A stretch of 64,000 nucleotides of DNA from positions 160,280-224,279 of the forward strand of contig JACSRW010000029.1 in NCBI GenBank assembly GCA_014879565.1, written 5' to 3'. The translations under genes were made by a program, and so were the position numbers. This document shows, piece by piece, positions 18,317-28,283 of this stretch (the first letter of the stretch is position 1; every line of letters begins with the position of its first letter). The stretch comes from Chitinophagaceae bacterium (lineage in GTDB: Bacteria; Bacteroidota; Bacteroidia; Chitinophagales; Chitinophagaceae). The notes below the pieces were generated by a model that ran no database searches, was not told the DNA's origin, and saw nothing but the letters and a program-made list of their open reading frames with translations.

Positions 18317-21300
18317 ATGAAAAAAATTGGACTTCGGAATTTTTTGAAGGGCCTTTCTTATGTTGCCACGCGAACTGAAAAAGCGGGAGTGTCCCGGATG
18401 CTGCTGCTGCTTCTTTTAATGAGTTTGTTTCAGTTTTCGTTTGCGCAAACCGGTTATGAACGCCCCCGGGTGGTGACCGGTGAATTAATCAGGGTCATTC
18501 CTTCCCTGCGTGATTTTACGCCGGGTACAGATTCCACGATGATAACCCGTACTGCCGAAGGGCTTATTGCCAAAAAATCATGGGTGAATCCCACGGTTGA
18601 TTTCGGAACCAGCGCCAAGGGAGATCCTGTGGTGCAGGTAAACAATAAAAAGCTTTCCAATACGGCCCGTACTTCCCCTGAAGCCGGCACAGAAGTGATG
18701 CTGAACTTTGACGGGATGGGCTACACCAGTGTGGCCCCTGCCGACCCCACCATGACTGCCGGTCCTGGCCACATTATTCAAATGATTAACGGCGGTTCCG
18801 GTGCCTATTTCAAAGTTTGGGACCGCAGCGGTGTACAGGTAGTTGCCCAAACCTATATGGATGCGCTGGCCGGTGCCGGCTATAGCGGTGCCGGAGACCC
18901 GGTAGCCCTCTATGACCAGTTTGCTGACCGGTATATGCTGACGGAATTTGGTTTTTCCGGTGGTGTTACTTCTTTTATCAATACCCTGATCGTTGCCGTA
19001 TCGCAAACCAATGACCCGGCCGGTGCCTGGTATATCTACCGTTTCCAGGACAACAGCTTCTTTGTAGATTACCCCCACTGGAGCATCTGGCCTGGCGCGG
19101 TGTATGCCACTTCCAATGATTTTAATACATCGGGAACCGCTTACCTGGGTTCATCTCTTTATGCGATCAATAAAGCCAAAATGCTGACTGGTGACCCCAC
19201 GGCTGAACTGATCCGCACCCGGCTGACCAGTTCGGATAATAAATTTATCTCCATGGCCCCGGTAAATATTACCGGGCCTACCGCTCCGGCGGCTGGTTCT
19301 CCCGGTATGTTCATGTATTTTAATGATGACAACTATACGGCTTCAGGTACAGATGTGGACAGCCTTGGCTTCATCACCATGCAGCCGAACTTTACCACAC
19401 CGGCCAGTACCGTGATAACTTTCACCCAGCAGGTAGCGGTGGCTCCCTTCAAGTCAAGGGTTTGCGCCAGCCGTAACTGTATTCCTTCCGGCGGCGCCGG
19501 TTATGATGCCCTGAGTGACAGGATCATGAACCGGATTCAGTACCGCAATTTTGGCGCTTATGAGGCGATCGTACTGAATCATACAGTAGATGCCAATTAT
19601 CCCGGAACAGCCAAAGCAGGTCTGCGCTGGTATGAACTGCGCAGAAGCGGCGGTAACTGGAGTGTATTCCAGCAATCTACTTTTGCTCCCGACGGCGATC
19701 ACCGCTGGATGGGGTCTGTAAATATTAACAGCAAGGGACAAATTGCCCTGGCCTATAACCATAGCGGCGCCGGTAAATATGCTTCTATTTATTTCTCCGG
19801 CCGTAATGCCGCCGATCCTCCCGGCACCATGCCTATAGCAGATATTCTGCTGCACCAGGGTACGGCCTACGGTACGTTCAGTAACCGCTGGGGTGATTAT
19901 AATGACCTCGTGAATGATGTAGTGAACGACTCTATCTTCTGGTTTACGGCTATGTACGGAAGTGGTTCCAGTTCCTGGTCAACCCGGATTTCCAATTTCA
20001 AACTTGGACTTTGCGCGCCCAGTGTAAACATGGCACTCACCCAGGGTGGTACGGTTTCGGTTCCGGAAGGCGGATCCATCACCTATACCAATACAGTGAA
20101 TGCCGTCTGTGATCCGATTACCGGTTATACCCTTACCGATACACTGCCCACTACCGTAACCTGGGTTAGTGGTGGTTCTTATAACCCGGCCAACCGGGTA
20201 GTGACCTTTAACCCGGTGGATGTACCGGCCGATGCCAGTCAGACTTACAGTTATACAGTAAATGTGAATGCGGGTACCTATTTCCCGCCTTCCCAGCATA
20301 TCAATGATGCGGCAAACGCCATCGCTCCTAACTGGACTGCGGCTACAACCGGAGCCGGTGCCTGGTCTGTTTCCACCGCTGCTTTCAGAAGTGCACCTTC
20401 CTCCTTCTTCTCCAACAACGTAGGTACCACTTCCGATCAGACACTCTTTACAACGGGTAGTTTCGCACTCAGTAATAATGCCTCCGCCATGCATTATCTC
20501 AGCTTCTGGCACCGGATTAATTCCGAAACCAACTGGGATGGCGGTGTTGTGGAAATCAGCACCAACGGGGGTACTTCCTGGACAGATCTGGGTCCGTACA
20601 TGAGCGGCTTTACCTACAACGGTACACTTAACAGTTCCCTGAATCCCCTGACAGGCCGCCCGGCCTTTACCGGCAACTCCGGCACCAGCTTCCTGGAAAC
20701 ACGTATTAACCTTTCCAGTTTTGCCGGACAGACCGTTAAAATCCGTTTCCGTTTCGGTTCTGATGGTTCTGTCAGCGCCACCGGCTGGTATGTGGATGAT
20801 ATCATGATGGAGAGCGCCCCGGTTATCCCGATGCGGACCAGTCTTTTCAATGCATCCAACGTACGGATTGCGATCTCTGATACAATAACCCGTATCACAC
20901 AGCCTGTATGTGTCACTCCCCCTGTGGTGAATGCCCCGACGGTAACCCAGCCGACCTGTGCCGGTCAGCTGACTGGTTCCATTGTGGTGGATGCCACCGG
21001 TGTGGATGTACTGGAATACAGCCTGGATGGTACCACCTGGCAAACTTCAAACACCTTTAATAACCTCGCTGCCGGCAGTTACAATATCCAGGTACGTCTG
21101 CAGTCGAATACATACTGTCTGACTGCTTACAGCGGAAACCCGGTGGTGATTAACCCGCTTGCCGGCACACCCACCGTTTCTGCACCGACAGTTACACAGC
21201 CTTTCTGCCCCGTTCTTACCGGAACCATTGTGGTCAATGCCAGCGGCACCGGTACCCTGGAATACAGCGTAAACAACGGTAGTACCTGGCAGACCTCCAA

Positions 21301-24300
21301 CACCTTCGCAGGTCTGGCACCGGGTAACTATAATATCGTTGTCAGGGAACAGAGCACACCCGGCTGTTCAACAGTGTACAGCGGTAACCCCGTAACCATT
21401 AATACAGTTATCCCCCCGCAGGTGGTTAACCAGCCTGCCAGCCAGGTTATCTGTCAGAATGGTAATACCACATTCACAATAACTGACAATGCCCCGATTC
21501 CGGCTCCGACCTACCAGTGGCAGGTGAGCACCAACGGAGGCGCTACCTGGACCAACCTGGCCAATGTGGCTCCCTTCTCCGGTGTTACCACTACCACGCT
21601 GACTGTAACCGGAGCGGGTCTTGTTTATAATGGTAATCTTTTCCGTTGCGCAGTAACCAATATCTGCGGCACCACCAACTCCAACTCTGCTTCTCTTACC
21701 GTGAACCCGCTTCCGGTGGTGAATGCAGGTCCGAGCGGCCTCTGTGCACCGGTAACCGTTATTGCCAGTGGTAGCGCCAATACCTGGAGCTGGTCACCGG
21801 CCACCGGTCTGAATACCACTACAGGTACTACCGTTATTGCAACACCGGTTGTTTCTACTGTATATACTGTAACAGGTACTATCACCGCAACGGGTTGTAC
21901 CAATACTGCTTCTGTAACCGTACTCGGAACCCCGGTAACCCCGGTAATCACTCCGGCTGCACCGGTTATCTGCGCAGGTACCATTCAGCCGCTGACCGTA
22001 GCACCGACTACATTTTCTGCGGTTTATACCGGATCTGCTATCAGTGTGCCGTCAAGCGGCAACGCAACACCATATCCGGCCCCGATCACCGTGACCGGTC
22101 TGCCGACCTCCGGCGTACGGGTGAAATCCATCACCTTAAACGGAGTATCGCATACATTCCCCGGCGACCTGGATATCCTGGTGCAGTCACCCACCGGTAC
22201 GAACGTGATCGTGATGTCTGATGCCGGCGGTGGCACCGATATCGTGAATGTTAACCTGACATTTGATGATGCGGCAGCAGCCCTGGTACCTGGTACCATT
22301 GTTTCCGGTACATACCGCCCGACCAATGCAGGCGGTCCGGATAATTTCCCGGCACCTGGTCCTGGTTCTATTACCCAGGTGAACCCGCCTCTCTCCGGTT
22401 TTGGCGGCAACTTCAACGGCGACTGGAAACTGTTTGTCGTGGATGATGCAGGTGGAGACCTTGGTTCTATAACCAGCTGGAGCATTGTATTTGAAGTGCC
22501 CACCGCTGTATGGTCACCGGCCACCGGACTCTTCACCGATGCCAACGCTACGAATGCCTATGTAGCCGGCACACCTGCTTCCACAGTTTATTTCAGACAG
22601 TCTCCGACTACGACTACCCAGTATACCTATACAGTGAATAATGTATTGGGTACCTGCAGCTCGGGACCTGCCAGTGTAACCGTAACCGTTAACCCGCTGC
22701 CTGTTGTATCAGTAAGCCCGAACGCCCAGTGCGGACCGGTTACCCTGAATGCCACAGCCACCCCCACAACGGGTGTGAACTTCAGCTGGTCACCGGCTGC
22801 CGGCCTCAGCAGCACCACTGGCGCTTCTGTAACGGCTAACCCGGATCTGAATACAACCTATACGGTAACTGGTACCATTGCAGCTACCGGTTGTACCGCC
22901 ACGGCTACCGCACTGGTTAACGCCACACCGGCTGCACCGGTGGTGAGCCCGTCCAGTGTGAATATCTGTCTCGGCAGTACGACTACCCTGACCGTAACAC
23001 CGGTAACGAAAACAAGTCCTGCCGGCGGCGCTATTGCCATCCCGGCCGGGGCACCTGTAGTTACTGCCTCCGGTGTAGCAGGGCCTTATCCTGCTGCTAT
23101 CACGGTAGGTGGTTTGCCCGCCAGTGGTGTGCGTGTTAAATCTGTTCAGCTCAACGGACTGAACCATACATGGCCCAGTGACCTGGATATCCTGTTACAG
23201 GCTCCCAATGGTTCTCATGTGATCCTGATGTCTGACAGAGGCGGTTCTACAGACATTATCAATGCCAGCCTGGTATTTGATGATGCCGCACTTATTGATC
23301 TGCCGAACACAGCCATTACGTCCGGTACCTATCGGCCGACCAATGTGGCAGCACCCGATAACTTCACGGCTCCGGGTCCCGGTGCAGTGAACCAGATCAA
23401 CCCGCGTCTGGCCAATTTCAGTGGCAACTTCAATGGTGACTGGAAACTGTATATCGTTGACCAGTTCTCCGGTGATGTGGGCAGTATCAGCAGCTGGAGT
23501 ATCACTTTCGAGGTAACCGGCGCTGTATGGACACCGGTAACCGGCCTCTTTACGGATCCTGTTGCTACCGTGCCTTATGTAGCCGGAACCATGGCCGGAA
23601 CCGTTTATGCCAAACCGACCACCACTACCACTTATTCTGTATCTACATCCACGGCTACCTGTAACTCGCCTGTTACCAACGTGACAGTAACGGTGTTCCA
23701 GCCTGCCGCGATCACCACACAGCCTGCGAATGTTACGCTCTGTGCCGGTGCCAATGCAGTCTTCAGTGTAGTGGCCACAGGCTCCAACCTGGCTTATCAG
23801 TGGCAGCTGAGTACCGATAACGGTACCACCTGGACCAATATCAGTGGCGCCAATGCCGCCAGCTATACCGTAGCCAATACCACTACGTCACTGAGCGGCA
23901 GAAGATACCGTGTACTGATCACCAATACATGTAATACGGTTACTTCCAATGCAGCCACCCTGACTGTAAATGCCCTCACACCAGTAACAGCCACCGATCT
24001 GTTTAACCAGCGGATCTGTATCAGTGATACGCTCGTACCGCTGACCGGTTCACCGGTAGGTGGAAGCTGGAGTGGTATAGGTGTATCCGGCTTCAATTTC
24101 ATACCGGGTGCAACTGCGGTTGGAACCTATGTACTGACCTACTCGTATACCAACGCTGCAGGCTGTACATCTACCGATACCACTACCGTAAAAGTGGTTG
24201 ACTGTCCGGAAAGGATCCGTCAGCTGCGTGAAAACGGTGTGATCGTGTACCCGAACCCGAACAGCGGCCAGTTCTACTTCCGTATGAACAGCGTGCTGTA

Positions 24301-24499
24301 CGATTACCTCGCCATGAAAGTGTACACAACCGGCGGACAGCTGGTGCATACACAGCAGTGGAAAGGGCTGGTTTACGGACGCGTGGTACCGATCAACCTG
24401 ACCCATCTCCCGGCCGGCACATACATGGTTCGCTTCATGTATGATGGCGGGGCAAGGACTTCCGAGAAGACCTTCCGTGTGGTGGTTGGCGGTCAATAA
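18317..24499 (+). CDS. Giant T9SS-secreted multidomain surface protein
   Basis: A 2060-residue secreted protein. A long signal region (about residues 1-44, ending FSFAQ) leads to a propeller-like N-terminal domain (about 100-560), a DUF11-like beta domain, a MAM-like jelly roll (about 650-840), SprB-like repeats (TLEYSVNNGSTWQTS and similar) and Ig-like domains. There are two proprotein-convertase P domains (HTFPGDLDIL and HTWPSDLDIL; NFNGDWKL in both), another Ig-like domain and a C-terminal type A T9SS sorting domain (YPNPNSGQFYF, LPAGTYMVRF). No protease catalytic motif was found, so an adhesive or structural surface role is more likely than enzymatic activity. Confidence 0.9.
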   Translation: MKKIGLRNFLKGLSYVATRTEKAGVSRMLLLLLLMSLFQFSFAQTGYERPRVVTGELIRVIPSLRDFTPGTDSTMITRTAEGLIAKKSWVNPTVDFGTSAKGDPVVQVNNKKLSNTARTSPEAGTEVMLNFDGMGYTSVAPADPTMTAGPGHIIQMINGGSGAYFKVWDRSGVQVVAQTYMDALAGAGYSGAGDPVALYDQFADRYMLTEFGFSGGVTSFINTLIVAVSQTNDPAGAWYIYRFQDNSFFVDYPHWSIWPGAVYATSNDFNTSGTAYLGSSLYAINKAKMLTGDPTAELIRTRLTSSDNKFISMAPVNITGPTAPAAGSPGMFMYFNDDNYTASGTDVDSLGFITMQPNFTTPASTVITFTQQVAVAPFKSRVCASRNCIPSGGAGYDALSDRIMNRIQYRNFGAYEAIVLNHTVDANYPGTAKAGLRWYELRRSGGNWSVFQQSTFAPDGDHRWMGSVNINSKGQIALAYNHSGAGKYASIYFSGRNAADPPGTMPIADILLHQGTAYGTFSNRWGDYNDLVNDVVNDSIFWFTAMYGSGSSSWSTRISNFKLGLCAPSVNMALTQGGTVSVPEGGSITYTNTVNAVCDPITGYTLTDTLPTTVTWVSGGSYNPANRVVTFNPVDVPADASQTYSYTVNVNAGTYFPPSQHINDAANAIAPNWTAATTGAGAWSVSTAAFRSAPSSFFSNNVGTTSDQTLFTTGSFALSNNASAMHYLSFWHRINSETNWDGGVVEISTNGGTSWTDLGPYMSGFTYNGTLNSSLNPLTGRPAFTGNSGTSFLETRINLSSFAGQTVKIRFRFGSDGSVSATGWYVDDIMMESAPVIPMRTSLFNASNVRIAISDTITRITQPVCVTPPVVNAPTVTQPTCAGQLTGSIVVDATGVDVLEYSLDGTTWQTSNTFNNLAAGSYNIQVRLQSNTYCLTAYSGNPVVINPLAGTPTVSAPTVTQPFCPVLTGTIVVNASGTGTLEYSVNNGSTWQTSNTFAGLAPGNYNIVVREQSTPGCSTVYSGNPVTINTVIPPQVVNQPASQVICQNGNTTFTITDNAPIPAPTYQWQVSTNGGATWTNLANVAPFSGVTTTTLTVTGAGLVYNGNLFRCAVTNICGTTNSNSASLTVNPLPVVNAGPSGLCAPVTVIASGSANTWSWSPATGLNTTTGTTVIATPVVSTVYTVTGTITATGCTNTASVTVLGTPVTPVITPAAPVICAGTIQPLTVAPTTFSAVYTGSAISVPSSGNATPYPAPITVTGLPTSGVRVKSITLNGVSHTFPGDLDILVQSPTGTNVIVMSDAGGGTDIVNVNLTFDDAAAALVPGTIVSGTYRPTNAGGPDNFPAPGPGSITQVNPPLSGFGGNFNGDWKLFVVDDAGGDLGSITSWSIVFEVPTAVWSPATGLFTDANATNAYVAGTPASTVYFRQSPTTTTQYTYTVNNVLGTCSSGPASVTVTVNPLPVVSVSPNAQCGPVTLNATATPTTGVNFSWSPAAGLSSTTGASVTANPDLNTTYTVTGTIAATGCTATATALVNATPAAPVVSPSSVNICLGSTTTLTVTPVTKTSPAGGAIAIPAGAPVVTASGVAGPYPAAITVGGLPASGVRVKSVQLNGLNHTWPSDLDILLQAPNGSHVILMSDRGGSTDIINASLVFDDAALIDLPNTAITSGTYRPTNVAAPDNFTAPGPGAVNQINPRLANFSGNFNGDWKLYIVDQFSGDVGSISSWSITFEVTGAVWTPVTGLFTDPVATVPYVAGTMAGTVYAKPTTTTTYSVSTSTATCNSPVTNVTVTVFQPAAITTQPANVTLCAGANAVFSVVATGSNLAYQWQLSTDNGTTWTNISGANAASYTVANTTTSLSGRRYRVLITNTCNTVTSNAATLTVNALTPVTATDLFNQRICISDTLVPLTGSPVGGSWSGIGVSGFNFIPGATAVGTYVLTYSYTNAAGCTSTDTTTVKVVDCPERIRQLRENGVIVYPNPNSGQFYFRMNSVLYDYLAMKVYTTGGQLVHTQQWKGLVYGRVVPINLTHLPAGTYMVRFMYDGGARTSEKTFRVVVGGQ
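21711..23700 (+). repeat. Tandem duplication of an Ig-like plus P-domain module
   Basis: Within the giant surface protein, a unit of about 990 bases (21711-22698) is followed by a diverged copy (about 22699-23700). Each encodes a PKD/Ig-like stretch (WSPATGL or WSPAAGL; TVTGTI.ATGCT) and then a P domain (GVRVKS, DLDIL, SGTYRPTN, NFNGDWKL). The copies clearly share order and motifs but are not identical. Confidence 0.75.
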
Positions 24500-24522
24500 G
24501 CCTGATCAATAATTCAGATACC

Positions 24523-24548
24523 AAGGCGCCCTTCGGGGCGCCTTTTTT
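24523..24548 (+). terminator. Rho-independent terminator of the giant surface protein gene
   Basis: A 9-bp perfect stem (AAGGCGCCC / GGGCGCCTT) capped by a stable TTCG tetraloop, followed by a T-run, 24 bases after the stop. Confidence 0.93.
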
Positions 24549-24558
24549 ATTTTGCCAT

Positions 24559-24566
24559 TATCTTTA
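24559..24566 (+). promoter_or_regulatory. Putative -7 box of the M23 peptidase gene
   Basis: TATCTTTA (one mismatch from TAnnTTTG) ends four bases before the ATG at 24571, again implying a leaderless transcript. Confidence 0.4.
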
Positions 24567-24570
24567 GGGT

Positions 24571-25278
24571 ATGACCCGGAATCTGGCGGACATACTTTTA
24601 AATAACCAGGAAATCTTTCAGCCGGTCGTGCCCTTTGATAAAAGGAAAGACCGGCTTTATGCCCTGGATCTGACAGCAGATAATATAGAACTATCGGACG
24701 TAATGCTGGGGGACTGCCGTTTATTCAGCCTCTGTCTGGAGGAAAAATTAAAACAGACCGGCGCCCGCTATGCGATCGGGGGATATAATGAACACCGGAC
24801 CGTGTATGCCCTGCATAAGGTTTTTGATGCGGCCAATGCCGGCGAACAGCCAAGGCGATTACACCTGGGAACGGATATCTGGGGAAAACCAGGTACGGCA
24901 GTTATGGCGCCGCTTGACGGGATTGTACACAGTTTTGCCAATAATGACCGCAAAGGAGATTATGGAGCGACTATCATTCTTTCTCATCAACTGGACGGAG
25001 TCCCTTTCTATACACTTTACGGACACCTGGGGCTTTCCTCTATCCGCAATCTTGAGGAGGGCCGCCGGATCATGGCCGGGGAAATTTTCGCGGCTTTCGG
25101 GATACCCGCTGAAAACGGACAATGGTCACCCCACCTGCATTTTCAACTGATTGTAAATCTGGGTGACTGGTATGGAGACTACCCTGGTGTTTGCGCTTTT
25201 CCGGACAGGGAAAAATGGCTGTCCAATTCTCCCGATCCTGACCTGATTTTGCGCATGAACTCATTCATTATTCACTGA
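24571..25278 (+). CDS. M23 family metallopeptidase
   Basis: A 235-residue zinc peptidase of the LytM/M23 type, which cuts peptide cross-links in peptidoglycan. Ligands are His98 and Asp102 in LHLGTDIW and His190 in SPHLHFQL; the catalytic His152 is in YGHLG. There is no evident signal peptide, so its location is unclear; a cytoplasmic or non-classically exported form is possible. It is followed by ruvB. Confidence 0.9.
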   Translation: MTRNLADILLNNQEIFQPVVPFDKRKDRLYALDLTADNIELSDVMLGDCRLFSLCLEEKLKQTGARYAIGGYNEHRTVYALHKVFDAANAGEQPRRLHLGTDIWGKPGTAVMAPLDGIVHSFANNDRKGDYGATIILSHQLDGVPFYTLYGHLGLSSIRNLEEGRRIMAGEIFAAFGIPAENGQWSPHLHFQLIVNLGDWYGDYPGVCAFPDREKWLSNSPDPDLILRMNSFIIH

Positions 25279-25354
25279 ATACAGTTATCCGTTTAATTCA
25301 CCGGCAGTGATCCCCTGATTAATAGTAGCTTTACAGATATTTCAACAGCAACAG

Positions 25355-26386
25355 ATGGCGAATCCACATCTCAATTCGGAGAAGAACAGTATGACGGCAG
25401 CTGACGCGGCTTTTGAGAATTCGATCCGTCCGGCACATATTCATGAATTTGCCGGGCAGGATCAGCTTATTGAAAACCTCCGGATATTTATCAAAGCGGC
25501 CAAAATCAGGGGAGAGGCCCTGGATCATGTGCTTTTTCATGGCCCGCCCGGATTGGGAAAAACCACCCTGTCGCGAATTGTTGCCAATGAACTGGGAGTG
25601 AATATTAAGGAAACCTCCGGACCGGTTATTGAAAAACCAGGCGACCTGGCCGGGTTACTGACCAGCCTGGAAGCCAATGATGTGCTTTTTATTGATGAGA
25701 TTCACCGGCTCAGTACGGTTGTGGAAGAGTACCTCTATGCGGCAATGGAAGATTACCGGATTGATATTATGATTGACAGCGGCCCCAACGCAAGAAGTAT
25801 ACAGATCAACCTGAATCCCTTTACCCTGATTGGCGCTACCACCCGCAGCGGGCTGCTGACCGCCCCTCTTTTATCCCGTTTTGCCATCAAATCCCGGCTG
25901 GAATATTATAAAAGCGGGGTGCTGAATAAAATCATTGAACGGTCCGCCGGTATATTACAGGTGAAGATATCCGGAACAGCGGTGGAAGAAATTGGCCGGA
26001 GAAGCCGGGGTACTCCCCGAATTGCCAACGGCCTGCTGCGCCGGGTACGGGATTTTGCCCAGGTGCTGAATGACGGAAAAATTGACCTGGGGATCACTCA
26101 GCATGCACTGAAGGCCCTCAATGTGGATGAACACGGGCTGGATGATATGGACAATCGTATTCTTGGCACAATTATCGATAAATTCAAGGGAGGCCCCGTC
26201 GGCATTACCACCATCGCCACTGCTGTGGGCGAGGAAGCGGGCACGCTGGAAGAAGTATATGAACCTTTCCTGATCCAGGAGGGCTTCCTGCAAAGAACCC
26301 CCAGGGGCAGGGAAGTAACGGCTAAAGCATATGAACACCTGGGAAGGAAACCCGGCAACACGGCCGGCCAGTCACAGCTCTGGTAA
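25355..26386 (+). CDS. ruvB: Holliday junction branch migration DNA helicase RuvB
   Basis: RuvB is the AAA+ motor that drives branch migration with RuvA. The 343-residue protein has Walker A GPPGLGKT (63-70), Walker B FIDEIHRL, the sensor GATTRSG and the C-terminal winged-helix domain with [10 protein letters not shown]. Length is normal. The ruvC gene is 20 kb away in this window, so ruvB is not clustered with it. Confidence 0.98.
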   Translation: MANPHLNSEKNSMTAADAAFENSIRPAHIHEFAGQDQLIENLRIFIKAAKIRGEALDHVLFHGPPGLGKTTLSRIVANELGVNIKETSGPVIEKPGDLAGLLTSLEANDVLFIDEIHRLSTVVEEYLYAAMEDYRIDIMIDSGPNARSIQINLNPFTLIGATTRSGLLTAPLLSRFAIKSRLEYYKSGVLNKIIERSAGILQVKISGTAVEEIGRRSRGTPRIANGLLRRVRDFAQVLNDGKIDLGITQHALKALNVDEHGLDDMDNRILGTIIDKFKGGPVGITTIATAVGEEAGTLEEVYEPFLIQEGFLQRTPRGREVTAKAYEHLGRKPGNTAGQSQLW

Positions 26387-26433
26387 AAAACCATTGCACG
26401 GGTAACTTTTGTCAGTAACCTAAATCCAAGGAT

Positions 26434-26790
26434 ATGAAAATGCTGTTCAAAGTTTTCCTTTTATTATCCCTGCTGGCCCTTTCCTGCCAAAAAAATGACA
26501 ATAGCCAACCGCTGGTTTATTACAAGGCGGAAGTGGTAAGTACCGATGATATTAATTGCCACAGGCCCCGTATTCAGATTGACGGTTCAGATGTGGCTGC
26601 GGTAAGCCAGGTTACAGGTCTGGCCACGGATATGTACATCGCAAGCCAGCTGCCCGCCTCCCTGAATACAACCGGACAGAAAATCAGTATAACGATTGCC
26701 CGTTTCGAAGAAGGAGAAGATTTTGTCTGCGGCACCATCGGGGTTTCTTACGCGCACCTGAAAGTGCTGACAGCCATAAGCAGGGAATAA
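26434..26790 (+). CDS. Small lipoprotein, unknown function
   Basis: A 118-residue predicted lipoprotein with lipobox LALSC (Cys19). The mature part has two cysteines (INCHRP and DFVCG) that could form a disulphide. I do not recognise the family. It follows ruvB by 47 bases and converges with the response-regulator gene. Confidence 0.65.
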   Translation: MKMLFKVFLLLSLLALSCQKNDNSQPLVYYKAEVVSTDDINCHRPRIQIDGSDVAAVSQVTGLATDMYIASQLPASLNTTGQKISITIARFEEGEDFVCGTIGVSYAHLKVLTAISRE

Positions 26791-26842
26791 AAAAAGGATC
26801 ACAGGTTTCCCCGCAATCCCTCTATAAACAAAACATATATTT

Positions 26843-27538
26843 TTACTGTACTACAAGACGGAATCCGTTGCCATGAATATTCACGATCTCAATCCGGCTG
26901 TCGTCTTTCAGGTATTTACGGAGTTTGGCAATATAGACATCCATACTGCGTCCGTTGAAGTAGGTATCGCTTCCCCAGATTTTTTTCAGGGCCTGCTCAC
27001 GGGGCAGCAGATCATTTAAATGCTCTGCCAGCATTTTCAGCAACTCATTTTCCTTGGGCGAAAGAGTTTGGGTCAGTCCGTTATGACTGAGCTGACGGAG
27101 CTTGGGATTAAAATGATAACCGGCCAGGTCGTACTCCTTGTTTTCATTTTCCTTATTCTGCTCTTCATTCCGCTTCAGGATAGCTTTGATCTTCAGCAGA
27201 AGCACTTCACTGTCAAAAGGCTTGGTGATATAATCGTCAGCGCCCAGTTTGTAGCCCTGGATCACATCTTCCTTCATGGTTTTGGCGCTCAGGAAAAACA
27301 GGGGAATATCGGGGTCCACATCACGGATTTCTTCGGCCAGCGTAAATCCGTCCATATTCGGCATCATCACGTCCAGCAGGCAGAGATCAAATTTTTCCCG
27401 CTGAAAGGCAGCCAGACCGAGCCGGCCATCTCTTTCCAGGGTTACATCGTAATCATTCAGTTCCAGGTAATTCTTCAGCACGGTACCCAGGTTGGGGTCA
27501 TCTTCGCACAATAAAATTTTAGGTTTCTTCGCTTCCAT
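26843..27538 (-). CDS. OmpR-family response regulator
   Basis: A 231-residue two-component regulator. The receiver domain (about 7-120) has the acidic pocket CEDD, phospho-acceptor Asp56 (LLDVMMP) and the conserved Lys of ITKPF. The C-terminal winged-helix domain (about 137-231) has the OmpR/PhoB features LSPKENELL and MDVYIAKLRKYL. It resembles RprY of Bacteroides. No histidine kinase is adjacent, so it is an orphan in this window. The ATG at 27538 is used because it removes a non-family N-terminal extension. Confidence 0.93.
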   Translation of the reverse strand: MEAKKPKILLCEDDPNLGTVLKNYLELNDYDVTLERDGRLGLAAFQREKFDLCLLDVMMPNMDGFTLAEEIRDVDPDIPLFFLSAKTMKEDVIQGYKLGADDYITKPFDSEVLLLKIKAILKRNEEQNKENENKEYDLAGYHFNPKLRQLSHNGLTQTLSPKENELLKMLAEHLNDLLPREQALKKIWGSDTYFNGRSMDVYIAKLRKYLKDDSRIEIVNIHGNGFRLVVQ

Positions 27539-27667
27539 GAGCTGTGGTTTTTTTAATGGTGACAAATAAAGTTAAAGCATTTCAGGGGTTCAAGCATCGG
27601 AGCCGAATTTTTTGTTAAAACCCTGCCTCGTCCTGCGTAACTTCAGCGAAGCGGGGGGCTTTTTCCT

Positions 27668-27695
27668 GTACTTCGTACTTCATACCTCGTACTTA
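27668..27695. repeat. Degenerate 7-bp tandem repeat, four units
   Basis: GTACTTC, GTACTTC, ATACCTC, GTACTTA lie head to tail, ending ten bases before the -7 box of the GroES-like gene, so they occupy its -33 region. Confidence 0.5.
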
Positions 27696-27704
27696 CTTCT
27701 TTAA

Positions 27705-27712
27705 TACTTTTG
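27705..27712 (+). promoter_or_regulatory. -7 promoter box of the GroES-like gene
   Basis: TACTTTTG is an exact TAnnTTTG match, 25 bases before the ATG at 27738. Confidence 0.5.
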
Positions 27713-27737
27713 CTGTATTCATAATAAAAACTGTGCC

Positions 27738-28109
27738 ATGCATATCACACCCGATAACCGGCTGAAAAAATTAATTGTAATCGGCGACCGCCTGCTGATC
27801 AAGCCTTCCCGTCCGGAAGAAAGAACTGCCAGCGGACTCTACCTCCCGCCCGGGGTTCAGGAAAGAGAAAAAGTGCAGCAGGGTTATGTGATCAAAACCG
27901 GTCCGGGTTATGCCATCCCCATGCCGGTGGAAGATGAACCCTGGAAATCGGAGGAGGAAAAAGTGAAATATGTGCCCCTCCAGGCAAAAGAAGGAGACCT
28001 GGCCATTTTCCTGCTCAGCGCCGCAACGGAAGTGATGTACGAAAACGAGAAATATTTTATCGTGCCGCAAAGTGCGATCCTTATGCTGGAAAGAGAAGAA
28101 GAGTTGTAA
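27738..28109 (+). CDS. GroES-like co-chaperonin family protein
   Basis: A 123-residue Cpn10-fold protein: IVIGDRLLIKPSRPEERTASGLYLP at the N-terminus (the mobile-loop region) and VMYENEKYFIVPQSAIL at the C-terminus. It is about 25-30 residues longer than canonical GroES, with an insertion rich in Pro and Glu (EDEPWKSEEEKVKYVP), and no groL gene is adjacent. It is therefore likely a GroES paralogue rather than the main co-chaperonin. Confidence 0.8.
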   Translation: MHITPDNRLKKLIVIGDRLLIKPSRPEERTASGLYLPPGVQEREKVQQGYVIKTGPGYAIPMPVEDEPWKSEEEKVKYVPLQAKEGDLAIFLLSAATEVMYENEKYFIVPQSAILMLEREEEL

Positions 28110-28111
28110 AA

Positions 28112-28223
<112 letters not shown>

Positions 28224-28283
28224 GTATTTTCTCAACAGGCAATGGCTGACAATATGTAACTTCCAATTTTTAAAATCTGATTT

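Noticed and set aside
19979..21043. 354-codon minus-strand open frame opposite the giant T9SS gene
   Set aside because: Antisense shadow of a Thr/Gly/Val-rich repeat protein; composition (His, Arg, Gly, Ile) is typical of a shadow frame.
26791..26842. Terminator between the small lipoprotein and response-regulator genes
   Set aside because: No stem of useful length is present, only A/T-rich runs.
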